Shown piece by piece: positions 1-5,613 of a stretch of 5,723 nucleotides of DNA. The notes beneath the pieces are model-generated. The model was not told the origin of the DNA and did no database searches. It was given only the letters and a program-made list of their open reading frames with translations. The translations under genes were made by a program, and so were the position numbers. Each line of letters starts with the position of its first letter. Within the stretch, counting starts at the first letter, position 1. Source of the DNA: Candidatus Dadabacteria bacterium (lineage in GTDB: Bacteria; Desulfobacterota_D; UBA1144; Nemesobacterales; UBA2774); the NCBI GenBank assembly GCA_020054175.1, contig JAGVLR010000220.1, forward strand, positions 1 to 5,723, given 5' to 3'.

Positions 1-627
1 CACATGGCGCGCGGGGACGTCGGCAACGTCGGCATATTCGGCTCCGGGTTTCAGGCAAGGGGGCAGCTGATGGGCGTCGCCGCCGTGAGGGACGTTAAAC
101 GCGTATTCGTCTATAGCAGGAGCGTCGAGAAGAGAAAGGCATTTTCGCGGGATATGGAGGACACGCTCGGCGTGCCAGTTTCACCAGTAGAAAATCCGCG
201 CGAGGCCGTCTCGGGGGTCGATTGCGTCACAACCTCGACGACTGCGTTCGAGCCTGTGCTCCAGGGGGCGTGGCTCGAAAAGGGGACGCATGTGAACGCC
301 ATCGGGGGGAATTTTCTCTTCAAGCGCGAGATAGACGAAAGGGCGGTCTTGAACGCGCGCATAATAGCTGTCGAATCGCGGGAGCAGTCGAAGGTAGAAG
401 CGGGGGAGCTGTTGCCGCTCGTCGAGAAGGGCCGGATTCAGTGGCGGAGTCTCGTCGAGGTCGGGGAGATCGTCGCGGGAAAGGCCGCGGGAAGGATATC
501 GGGGGAGGACATAACCCTTTTCAAATCCGTCGGCATCGCCATAGAAGACCTCGCCGTCGCCGAGCACGTCTACAAGGCCGCCCTATCGGCCGGGCTCGGG
601 CGGAGTCTCGACATGCCGCCAAAGTAG
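1..627 (+). CDS. Ornithine cyclodeaminase / mu-crystallin family protein, 5' end outside the window
   Basis: The visible 208 codons are the C-terminal part of an NAD(P)-dependent protein of the ornithine cyclodeaminase/mu-crystallin family; full members are about 310-330 residues, so roughly the first third lies upstream. The Rossmann nucleotide-binding loop is at the left edge (VGIFGSGFQARGQL), followed by family signatures: YSRS at the second strand, TTSTTAFEPVLQGAWL, GTHVNAIGG, and ESREQSKVEAGEL. Near the C-terminus comes GRISGEDITLFKSVGIAIEDLA. The frame is open from base 1; the ATG at 4 lies just before the dinucleotide loop and is not a plausible start. Family members include ornithine cyclodeaminase, L-alanine dehydrogenase and pyrroline-2-carboxylate/ketimine reductases. 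The missing N-terminal domain carries much of the substrate site, so the reaction cannot be fixed here. It lies 71 bases upstream of the phosphorylase gene on the same strand. Family is secure; activity is not. Confidence 0.9.
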   Translation, partial: HMARGDVGNVGIFGSGFQARGQLMGVAAVRDVKRVFVYSRSVEKRKAFSRDMEDTLGVPVSPVENPREAVSGVDCVTTSTTAFEPVLQGAWLEKGTHVNAIGGNFLFKREIDERAVLNARIIAVESREQSKVEAGELLPLVEKGRIQWRSLVEVGEIVAGKAAGRISGEDITLFKSVGIAIEDLAVAEHVYKAALSAGLGRSLDMPPK

Positions 628-629
628 TT

Positions 630-658
630 TTCTTAATCGGATTCTATTCAGTTATATT
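630..658 (+). promoter_or_regulatory. Possible sigma70-type promoter before the phosphorylase gene
   Basis: The gap between the first two genes is clearly AT-rich against its surroundings. TTCTTA (630-635) and TATATT (653-658) are 17 bases apart. The -10 is good, but the -35 matches the consensus at only three of six positions. Transcription would start near 665, giving a leader of about 34 bases that includes the GGAG before the start codon. Read-through from the upstream gene is equally possible. Confidence 0.35.
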
Positions 659-698
659 ATCTCGCTTTCAAAAGGGCTTACCGGAGATTGTAAAAGAC

Positions 699-1556
699 AT
701 GAAAACCATAGGAATCATAGGCGGGAGCGGGCTTTACGCGATAGAAGGGCTCACGGACATCGAGAAAGCGGCCGTCGATACGCCGTGGGGAAAACCATCG
801 GATGAGTTTACAGTCGGCGAGCTTTCGGGAGCGCGGCTCGTGTTTCTCCCGAGGCACGGAAGGGGGCATACGCTTCTGCCATCCGAGATAAATTACAGGG
901 CGAACATATACGCCATGAAAAAGCTCGGCGTCGAATGGATAGTGTCCGTAAGCGCCGTAGGAAGTATGAAAGAGGAGATAGAGCCGGGGCACGTCGTCGT
1001 GCCGTCGCAGTTTTACGATCATACGAAGTCGCGGGCGTCGACCTTTTTCGGCGGCGGCGTGGCTGCGCACGTATCGATGGCTGATCCTGTTTGTCCCGTA
1101 CTTTCCAGCGCCCTCAGCGAATCCGCAAAGGGGGAGGGGGCCATTGTGCATACGGGGGCGACTTACATCTGCATGGAGGGGCCGCAGTTTTCATCCCGCG
1201 CCGAGAGCGAGATTTACAGGAAGTGGGGAGCCGACATCATAGGCATGACCAACATGCCCGAGGCCAAGCTTGCGCGGGAGGCCGAGATTTGTTATGCTAC
1301 GCTCGCACTTTCGACTGACTACGACTGCTGGCACGAAGGGCACGGAGACGTCACCGTAGACGACATCATCGCAACCGTAAACCGTAACGTGGAGCTCGCG
1401 AAGAGGGTCGTCGCGAGAGTCGTTGCCGGCATATCCGAAACAAGAGACTGTATCTGCTCACGCTCACTCGAAAACGCTATCATAACCTCGCCCGACGCGA
1501 TTTCGCCGGAGGCCAGGGAAAGACTCGGAATAATCATAAAGAGGTACGTACAATGA
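699..1556 (+). CDS. mtnP: S-methyl-5'-thioadenosine phosphorylase
   Basis: This 285-residue cytoplasmic enzyme splits 5'-methylthioadenosine with phosphate into adenine and 5-methylthioribose-1-phosphate, feeding adenine and methionine salvage. The length equals the family norm (human MTAP has 283). Visible motifs: GGSGLY (8-13), PRHGRGH (51-57, phosphate site), NYRANI (65-70), GPQFSSRAES (161-170), GMTNMPEAKLAREAEICYA (182-200) and TDYDCW (206-211). The aspartates of TDYDCW recognise the 6-amino/N7 side of adenine; purine nucleoside phosphorylases acting on guanosine/inosine carry Asn at this place, so MTA phosphorylase is preferred. A CxC pair (C251, C253) sits near the C-terminus. The frame is open far upstream, but homology begins at MKTIGIIGGSG, and GGAG (683-686) lies 12 bases before this ATG, a little far for a ribosome site. 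The stop overlaps the next gene by four bases. Confidence 0.95.
   Translation: MKTIGIIGGSGLYAIEGLTDIEKAAVDTPWGKPSDEFTVGELSGARLVFLPRHGRGHTLLPSEINYRANIYAMKKLGVEWIVSVSAVGSMKEEIEPGHVVVPSQFYDHTKSRASTFFGGGVAAHVSMADPVCPVLSSALSESAKGEGAIVHTGATYICMEGPQFSSRAESEIYRKWGADIIGMTNMPEAKLAREAEICYATLALSTDYDCWHEGHGDVTVDDIIATVNRNVELAKRVVARVVAGISETRDCICSRSLENAIITSPDAISPEARERLGIIIKRYVQ
1538..1544 (+). promoter_or_regulatory. Ribosome binding site of the PfkB kinase, inside the end of mtnP
   Basis: AAAGAGG ends eight bases before the kinase ATG at 1553 and lies within the last codons of mtnP. With the ATGA overlap it allows the kinase to be translated by reinitiation or by its own initiation, and it fixes the kinase start. 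Confidence 0.7.
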
Positions 1557-2455
1557 AACTGCTGGTTGTCGGATCCATGGCTCTCGACAGTGTGGAGACG
1601 CCTTTCGGAAAAGAAGAAAACGTCCTCGGAGGCTCGGCGTCGTATTTCTCCCTCGCGGCGAGCATGTTTACGGACGTCTGTATAGTAGCCGTCGTGGGCC
1701 AGGATTTCCCCGAGGAGCATCTAGAGCTTTTCAGGTCGAAAGGGATCGATTTGAAGGGCGTAACCAGGGAGAGCGGTGAGACGTTCAGGTGGGAAGGCCG
1801 GTACGGTTACGACCTCGGCGACCCGGAGACGCTCGGGACGTATCTTAATGTGTTCCAGGACTTCAATCCCGTCATCCCGGACGAGTACAGGGATACGGAA
1901 TTCGTGTTCCTGGCCAATATCGACCCCGAGCTTCAGCTGAGGGTTTTGAAGCAGGTGAAGAAACCGAAGCTGGTTGCCTGCGACACTATGAACTACTGGA
2001 TCGAAAACAAGCCCGAGCAGCTTAAAGAAGTGATAAAGCACGTAGATCTCCTGATGCTCAACGACTCCGAGTCGAGAATACTCGCGGGGAAGGCGAGCAT
2101 AACGCAGGCCGCGAGATACATTCTCGACCTCGGTCCGAAGGTGCTGATAGTGAAGCGGGGCGAGTACGGAGCGCTCATGTTCTCGAAAGAGGGAATATTC
2201 TGGGCCCCGAGCTATCCGCTCGAAGACGTGATAGACCCCACGGGCGCGGGCGATTCCTTTGCCGGAGGGTTCATGGGATTCCTCGCCGCGCACGAGACGG
2301 TCGATCAGGCGGCCCTCAAGACGGCCGTCGTCTACGGGAGCGTGATCGCGTCGTTCGCCGTCGAGAACTTCAGCGTGAGAAGGACCGCGCAGCTGAAAAA
2401 GTCGGAGATAGACAAGAGATTCACGGCGTTCCTCCAGCTTTCGAGGCTCGACTGA
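1553..2455 (+). CDS. PfkB (ribokinase-like) family carbohydrate/nucleoside kinase, substrate unknown
   Basis: A 300-residue ribokinase-fold kinase that moves the ATP gamma-phosphate to a sugar or nucleoside hydroxyl. The N-terminus has GSMALDSVETPFG (7-19) and the substrate-side GG (26-27, LGGSASYF). NDSE (170-173) and VKRGEYGAL (200-208) are the usual mid-domain motifs. The C-terminal signature is DPTGAGDSFAGGFMG (228-242), with GAGD at 231-234 forming the anion hole and D234 the expected catalytic base. NIDPELQ (122-128) and CDTMNYW (143-149) resemble, from memory, a distinct subgroup in deltaproteobacteria that often sits beside MTA phosphorylase. The start overlaps the mtnP stop as ATGA, with a ribosome site eight bases upstream, so the two are translationally coupled. 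A role on a methylthioribose- or adenosine-related compound is inferred from this linkage only. The known methylthioribose kinase MtnK has a different fold. Confidence 0.92.
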   Translation: MKLLVVGSMALDSVETPFGKEENVLGGSASYFSLAASMFTDVCIVAVVGQDFPEEHLELFRSKGIDLKGVTRESGETFRWEGRYGYDLGDPETLGTYLNVFQDFNPVIPDEYRDTEFVFLANIDPELQLRVLKQVKKPKLVACDTMNYWIENKPEQLKEVIKHVDLLMLNDSESRILAGKASITQAARYILDLGPKVLIVKRGEYGALMFSKEGIFWAPSYPLEDVIDPTGAGDSFAGGFMGFLAAHETVDQAALKTAVVYGSVIASFAVENFSVRRTAQLKKSEIDKRFTAFLQLSRLD

Positions 2456-2484
2456 GGCGTCCGGGGCGGGTGTAGAATCGGGGA

Positions 2485-2506
2485 GCCCGGTATAAAGAAG
2501 CCGGGC
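2485..2506 (+). terminator. Hairpin after the mtnP-kinase pair, weak terminator candidate
   Basis: GCCCGG (2485-2490) and CCGGGC (2501-2506) form a perfect 6-bp stem with a 10-base loop, 29 bases after the kinase stop. No T-run follows, so it is not a standard intrinsic terminator. It could be an mRNA-end stabiliser or part of a Rho-dependent end. Confidence 0.3.
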
Positions 2507-2558
2507 GTCAGGTTAAAGTGAACGGGGCGCACTTGAATTCCAGTGCCTGTTCAGGCTA

Positions 2559-2569
2559 TGGTATATAAC
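2559..2569 (+). promoter_or_regulatory. Possible extended -10 promoter just before the TPR lipoprotein gene
   Basis: TG (2559-2560) followed one base later by TATATA (2562-2567) resembles an extended -10; the overlapping TATAAC (2564-2569) matches the -10 consensus at five of six positions. I see no good -35 at standard spacing. Transcription would start around 2574-2576, only about 5-7 bases before the ATG at 2581. Confidence 0.35.
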
Positions 2570-2580
2570 CTGCGGCGCTT

Positions 2581-3351
2581 ATGAAAAACCTTCTCTTCAT
2601 TTTTCTTGTCTTGTCCTTGCTGGCGGCTTCGGCCTGTGGCGGCGGGAACAAGAAAACCGAGACCCCCGAGGACGTCCAGAGGAATTACGAGAACCAGAAG
2701 GCCCTCGCCATAGCCTCTTTCAGGCGCGGCAACTTTAAGCAGGCGCTTACGGAGATCGAGGAAGCGCAGAAGCTGAACGACCAGGACGCCGAGGTCTATC
2801 TAATAAAGGGCGCAATTTATTTCAAGCTGAAGGATTACCCACTCGCCGAGGACGGCTACAGAAAGGCTCTCGGGGTAAATCCCTCGTACACCGCCGCGCG
2901 CTTTAACCTCTGCGGGCTTTATCTCATAGAAAAGAAATACCAGCAGGCTATTTCGGAATGCGAGGCCGTCGTGGCCGATCCGGCTTACGACGCCAGGGCC
3001 AACGCCTACACGAACATCGGCATCGCGTATTTCAGCCTGGGCGACATGGTGAAGGCGAGGGAGTATTATGAGAAAGCGCTTCAAATGAATCCCTCTTTCG
3101 TTTATGCGCGGAACGAGCTCGGAAAGCTCTACATGGCGACCGGGAGTTACGCGCAGGCGGCTACCGAATTCGAGCTGGCGATCGCAGGTTACGCCGCATA
3201 TGAGGAGGCGCACTATAACCTCGGGCTCGCTTATCTCAAGGTGAACAACACGCCGGGGGCGTGCGCTTCGTTTGCGAAAGTCGTCGAATTGTCACCGAAT
3301 TCGGAGTTCGGAGTAAATTCCACCAGGTATCTGAATACGGTCTGTAACTGA
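2581..3351 (+). CDS. TPR-repeat lipoprotein resembling PilF/PilW/Tgl pilotins
   Basis: A 256-residue protein with a lipoprotein signal: MK, a hydrophobic stretch (4-18), then the lipobox LAASAC with C19 as the lipidated cysteine, followed by GGGNKK. The mature part is almost wholly tetratricopeptide repeats, about six: near 36-69, 70-103, 104-137, 140-173, 174-207 and 208-241. Length, six repeats and the lipid anchor match type IV pilus lipoproteins PilF (Pseudomonas), PilW (Neisseria) and Tgl (Myxococcus), which help the PilQ secretin reach and assemble in the outer membrane. The ADPAYDARANAYTNIG stretch (132-147) resembles the conserved third-to-fourth repeat joint of that family. No other pilus gene is in view, so a general TPR lipoprotein is the alternative. 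The start is fixed by the signal peptide; no Shine-Dalgarno sequence precedes it. Confidence 0.85.
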   Translation: MKNLLFIFLVLSLLAASACGGGNKKTETPEDVQRNYENQKALAIASFRRGNFKQALTEIEEAQKLNDQDAEVYLIKGAIYFKLKDYPLAEDGYRKALGVNPSYTAARFNLCGLYLIEKKYQQAISECEAVVADPAYDARANAYTNIGIAYFSLGDMVKAREYYEKALQMNPSFVYARNELGKLYMATGSYAQAATEFELAIAGYAAYEEAHYNLGLAYLKVNNTPGACASFAKVVELSPNSEFGVNSTRYLNTVCN

Positions 3352-3552
3352 GTTAAGGGCGGGCGGTATCTGCCGACAACAAATGGATTCCCGACCCGGC
3401 TTCGCCTACAGGCTTCGCCGCGGCAGGTACAGGCTTGATATTTAATAGGTAAGTTAGGAGCAGTACTGGATAAACATTTGTGCGTGAAGCAACGGCGTCC
3501 AATTCCTCGCTCGCTCGAAATCGTTGTTCTAGATGACAACATTAAAGACGAG

Positions 3553-3573
3553 ATTCTGAAATAAATTCAGAAT
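3553..3573. repeat. Palindromic unit, ATTCTGAA / TTCAGAAT arms
   Basis: The 8-base arms (3553-3560 and 3566-3573) are perfect inverted copies around a 5-base loop, followed by GACGG. It has the same plan as its neighbours but a different inner arm sequence. Confidence 0.8.
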
Positions 3574-3601
3574 GACGGATTAAAAGATGACGGAAGGGTG
3601 G

Positions 3602-3624
3602 TGTCGCGACTTGTAGCCGCGACA
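3602..3624. repeat. Inverted repeat TGTCGCG / CGCGACA
   Basis: Perfect 7-base arms at 3602-3608 and 3618-3624 enclose a 9-base loop. It lacks the ATTCC/GGAAT ends, so it is a second element type inside the array. No T-run follows, so it is not an intrinsic terminator. Confidence 0.7.
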
Positions 3625-3638
3625 GATGATTGATGTGG

Positions 3639-3663
3639 ATTCCCGATTAACACGTTCGGGAAT
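3639..3663. repeat. Palindromic unit, ATTCCCGA / TCGGGAAT arms
   Basis: Perfect 8-base arms (3639-3646 and 3656-3663) enclose a 9-base loop and are followed by GACA. The ATTCCC...GGGAAT ends match the layout of neisserial dRS3 repeats, known for that genus; relatedness here is not shown. Confidence 0.8.
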
Positions 3664-3678
3664 GACAGAATTGTGGTG

Positions 3679-3712
3679 ATTCCTCGCTCGCTCGAAATCG
3701 TTGGGAATGACA
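3679..3712. repeat. Palindromic unit, ATTCC / GGAAT arms with long spacer
   Basis: ATTCC (3679-3683) and GGAAT (3704-3708) enclose a 20-base CGCTCG-rich spacer and end in GACA. The first 25 bases are identical to those at 3502-3526, so the unit is duplicated within the array. Confidence 0.75.
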
Positions 3713-3717
3713 AATAG

Positions 3718-3743
3718 ATTGCTTCGCTTCACTCGCAATGACG
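3718..3743. repeat. Palindromic unit, ATTGC / GCAAT arms
   Basis: ATTGC (3718-3722) pairs with GCAAT (3735-3739), followed by GACGG. Compared with the ATTCC/GGAAT units, both arms carry the matching change, which keeps the pairing. Confidence 0.75.
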
Positions 3744-3820
3744 GAGTAAAGAAAGGTCTCTCACGTTCATTCGAGATGACAAGGCCTCTTGATTTATTAC
3801 TCGCGGTGAAAAATGAATGG

Positions 3821-3844
3821 ATTCCTGCCTCCGCAGGAATGACA
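3821..3844. repeat. Palindromic unit, ATTCCTGC / GCAGGAAT arms
   Basis: Perfect 8-base arms (3821-3828 and 3833-3840) enclose a 4-base loop and are followed by GACA. It is the tightest hairpin of the array and the unit that reads as PAEAGI or CGGRNP on the reverse strand. Confidence 0.85.
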
Positions 3845-3895
3845 GGAGTAAGGTAGATTCCTCGCACGCTCGGAATCGTGACGGATTAAAAGAAG

Positions 3896-3933
3896 ATTGC
3901 CGCGGTCGCAGAAAGCACTCCCTCGCAATGACA
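3896..3933. repeat. Palindromic unit, ATTGC / GCAAT arms with 24-base spacer
   Basis: ATTGC (3896-3900) and GCAAT (3925-3929) are the arms, followed by GACA. The arms equal those of the unit at 3718, but the spacer is longer and unrelated. Confidence 0.6.
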
Positions 3934-4007
3934 AGGCAATTGACTGGTTCCTGGCTCGTTCGGAATTGTTGGGAATGACACCAATCATATGACGCGAGCT
4001 TAATGGA

Positions 4008-5489
4008 TCAAATCTTATTTCCGCTTTTCCCGCTGTCCCTTTTAATCTTCCGGGCTATGGATGAAGTGGAAAGACCGTCGACGAGCGGGATTATCTTCAC
4101 TTCGCCTCCGCCGGCTTCGACAACATCCTTTCCCACAACATCCTCAGGTTTGTAGTCTCCGCCTTTCACCAGTACGTCCGGCCTTAGCTCTTTTATAAGC
4201 TCCAACGGTGTGTCTTCGCCGAAGACTGTGACGTAATCCACGCATCCGAGCGAGGAGAGTAAAGCGGCTCTTCCACTCTCGGCTACGTAGGGACGTTCCC
4301 TGCCTTTCAGCCTCGATACGGAGGCGTCGCTGTTTATCGCGACGACGAGGACGTCGCCGAGCTTCCTGGCGTCGTTGAGAAGCCGAATATGTCCTGCATG
4401 AAAGAGGTCGAAGCAGCCGTTGGTGAAGACGACCTTTTTCCCGCGCGCCCGGAGCCCGGAGAGTATATTCGCGAGCTCCTTCCGGGTCTTAAAGCGTGAC
4501 GAGTCTTCCTCGCCCGCCGCCCGGAAGTGTGAGAGCATTTCGCCGGGCGTGACAGACGCCGCGCCGCTCTTGCCGACTGTAATTCCCGCCGCCGCATTTG
4601 CTGCCGTGACGGACGCTCCCAGGTCGCCCGTCGAAACGTAGGCGAGCGTGAATACGCTCACGGCCGTGTCGCCGGCCCCGGTGACGTCGAACACCTCTCT
4701 TGCGAGCGAAGGGACGGAGCCGTGCTCGCCGTCGGAAGAAAAATAGCTCATTCCTTTTCCGCCCATCGTTATGACGGCGACATAGGCCCCTGTTATGTCG
4801 AGGAGTCTTTCGGCGGCCTTTTTGAGGGAGGCCTCGTTCTCGATTTTGATCCCGGTCGCAGACTCGGCTTCGGAGAGGTTGGGGGTTATCGCGTCGACTC
4901 CCAGATACTTCGAATAATCGAGTCCCTTGGGGTCGGCGGAGACGAATATGCCGGCCTTTCCGGAGAGCTTTACTATCTCCCGGACGAGGCTCTCTGTGAC
5001 CGCGCCCTTGTCGTAGTCGGAAATAATCACGGCATGGGGTCTGAATTTTGAGAGTGTCTTCTTAATAGAGGCTGCGAGGGCTTTCTCGATGTTTTTCGGG
5101 AGGGGGGCAGACGTTTCCCTGTCCATGCGGGCTATCTGCGAGGTGCCGGAGACGAGCCTCGTTTTGGTCGTCGTCGGCCTTCCAGGGTCCGTCACGATGG
5201 AAGACGTCCCCGCGCCGCTATCCTTAAGCTCTTTAACAAGTGCCTTGCCATCGGGATCGTTGCCGACGACCCCGGCGATCTCGACGCGAGCGCCGAGGGT
5301 AAGCAGGTTAAGGGCGACGTTTCCCGCCCCGCCCGGGGACGACGTTTCCTCCCGCACCTTCAACACAGGCACGGGCGCTTCGGGGGATATTCTCTCCGCC
5401 GTTCCCCTGATGTAACGGTCGAGCATTATATCTCCCACTACCAGAACGCGCCTTCCTGCGATTTTCTTCAGAATCTCGTCAATAATCAT
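4008..5489 (-). CDS. hldE: Bifunctional heptose-7-phosphate kinase / heptose-1-phosphate adenylyltransferase HldE
   Basis: This cytoplasmic two-domain enzyme makes ADP-heptose for the lipopolysaccharide inner core: it phosphorylates D-glycero-beta-D-manno-heptose-7-phosphate at C1, then transfers AMP to the 1-phosphate. With this start it has 493 residues (E. coli HldE: 477). The ribokinase-like N-terminal domain shows VVGDIMLDRYIRGTAERISP (17-36), PGGAGN (52-57), ADPKG (185-189), TPNLSEAE (202-209) and GAGD (271-274), with the Asp as expected base. After a linker near 320-340 the nucleotidyltransferase domain has FTNGCFDLFHAGH (355-367, with the HxGH site), INSDASVSRLKG, KGGDY (442-446) and a terminal STSSIARKI. 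All key motifs are intact. An ATG six bases upstream (5495) is possible, but GAGGG (5497-5501) sits only one base from it and an ideal seven from the ATG at 5489, so the latter is preferred. It is convergent with the TPR gene and divergent from the phosphatase gene. Confidence 0.95.
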   Translation of the reverse strand: MIIDEILKKIAGRRVLVVGDIMLDRYIRGTAERISPEAPVPVLKVREETSSPGGAGNVALNLLTLGARVEIAGVVGNDPDGKALVKELKDSGAGTSSIVTDPGRPTTTKTRLVSGTSQIARMDRETSAPLPKNIEKALAASIKKTLSKFRPHAVIISDYDKGAVTESLVREIVKLSGKAGIFVSADPKGLDYSKYLGVDAITPNLSEAESATGIKIENEASLKKAAERLLDITGAYVAVITMGGKGMSYFSSDGEHGSVPSLAREVFDVTGAGDTAVSVFTLAYVSTGDLGASVTAANAAAGITVGKSGAASVTPGEMLSHFRAAGEEDSSRFKTRKELANILSGLRARGKKVVFTNGCFDLFHAGHIRLLNDARKLGDVLVVAINSDASVSRLKGRERPYVAESGRAALLSSLGCVDYVTVFGEDTPLELIKELRPDVLVKGGDYKPEDVVGKDVVEAGGGEVKIIPLVDGLSTSSIARKIKRDSGKSGNKI

Positions 5490-5496
5490 CGGCATT

Positions 5497-5501
5497 CCCT
5501 C
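5497..5501 (-). promoter_or_regulatory. Ribosome binding site deciding the hldE start
   Basis: On the minus strand GAGGG is followed by seven bases and then the ATG at 5489. For the ATG at 5495 the gap would be one base, too short, although a weaker GAG lies further upstream. This favours the product starting MIIDEILKK over MPMIIDEILKK. Confidence 0.6.
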
Positions 5502-5539
5502 GTCTCGCCCGAACCCCCGTCCCCGAACGGACGCTTTAA

Positions 5540-5568
5540 ATTATAATGACGGTGGAAATGCCTGTAAA
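5540..5568 (-). promoter_or_regulatory. Strong sigma70-type promoter of hldE
   Basis: Read on the minus strand, TTTACA (5568-5563) and a perfect TATAAT (5545-5540) are separated by exactly 17 bases; the -35 matches consensus at five of six positions. Transcription should begin near 5533, giving a leader of about 45 bases that contains the GAGGG ribosome site. Confidence 0.75.
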
Positions 5569-5578
5569 ATAAGAATAG

Positions 5579-5606
5579 TTTACGGCCCCCGACAGTCGGA
5601 TATAAT
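5579..5606 (+). promoter_or_regulatory. Sigma70-type promoter of the PHP phosphatase gene
   Basis: TTTACG (5579-5584, four of six matches) lies 16 bases before a perfect TATAAT (5601-5606). The predicted start of transcription is about 5612-5614, at the ATG of the downstream gene. Ten bases separate this -35 from that of hldE on the other strand. Confidence 0.7.
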
Positions 5607-5613
5607 TGTTAGG

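Larger units (their letters stand above)
3385..3980. repeat. Array of about eleven short imperfect palindromes between convergent genes
   Basis: This 656-base gap (3352-4007) has no credible gene. It carries units of the form ATTCC-spacer-GGAAT-GAC(A/G), each with a left arm, a spacer, an inverted right arm and a GACA/GACGG tail. Units start near 3385 (left half only), 3502, 3553, 3639, 3679, 3718, 3756, 3821, 3857, 3896 and 3948. Arms differ between units (ATTCC/GGAAT, ATTGC/GCAAT, ATTCTGAA/TTCAGAAT), but pairing is mostly kept. Linkers recur too: a 15-base stretch beginning TGACGGATTAAAA is identical at 3573-3587 and 3879-3893, and TGACAAGGC occurs at 3777 and 3929. Reverse-strand translation gives VIPAEAGIH- and CHSCGGRNP-like words, familiar from dispersed repeats of many proteobacteria, and the palindromic plan resembles neisserial dRS3. 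The stretch 3421-3500 shows nothing recognisable. Confidence 0.85.

Noticed and set aside
222..698. Upstream extension of the MTA phosphorylase reading frame to an ATG at 222
   Set aside because: It lies on another frame of the ornithine cyclodeaminase-family gene, gives low-complexity Arg/Gly-rich sequence, and family homology begins exactly at 699.
1721..2293. 190-codon minus-strand reading frame opposite the PfkB kinase
   Set aside because: It is a shadow of a strongly conserved kinase, with no recognisable motif or ribosome site.
2485..2506. Classical intrinsic terminator
   Set aside because: The stem is sound, but no T-run follows; it is listed only as a weak candidate hairpin.
3231..3542. 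103-codon minus-strand reading frame across the end of the TPR gene
   Set aside because: It runs from the TPR gene into the repeat array, with Cys/Arg-rich, non-conserved sequence and no start signal.
3385..3980. CRISPR array
   Set aside because: Units are palindromic, uneven in length and variable in sequence, spacing is irregular, and no cas gene is present; they do not form constant repeats with unique spacers.
3580..3988. Two overlapping minus-strand reading frames (3580-3867 and 3797-3988) with VIPAEAGIH-, NDFERARN- and CHSCGGRNP-like words
   Set aside because: These words are translations of the palindromic repeat units in different frames and recur because the DNA repeats. No start signal or conserved domain supports a protein.
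4420..5415. Three plus-strand reading frames opposite hldE (4420-4641, 4722-5051, 5089-5415)
   Set aside because: They are antisense shadows of an intact, well-recognised gene, made possible by GC-rich codon use.
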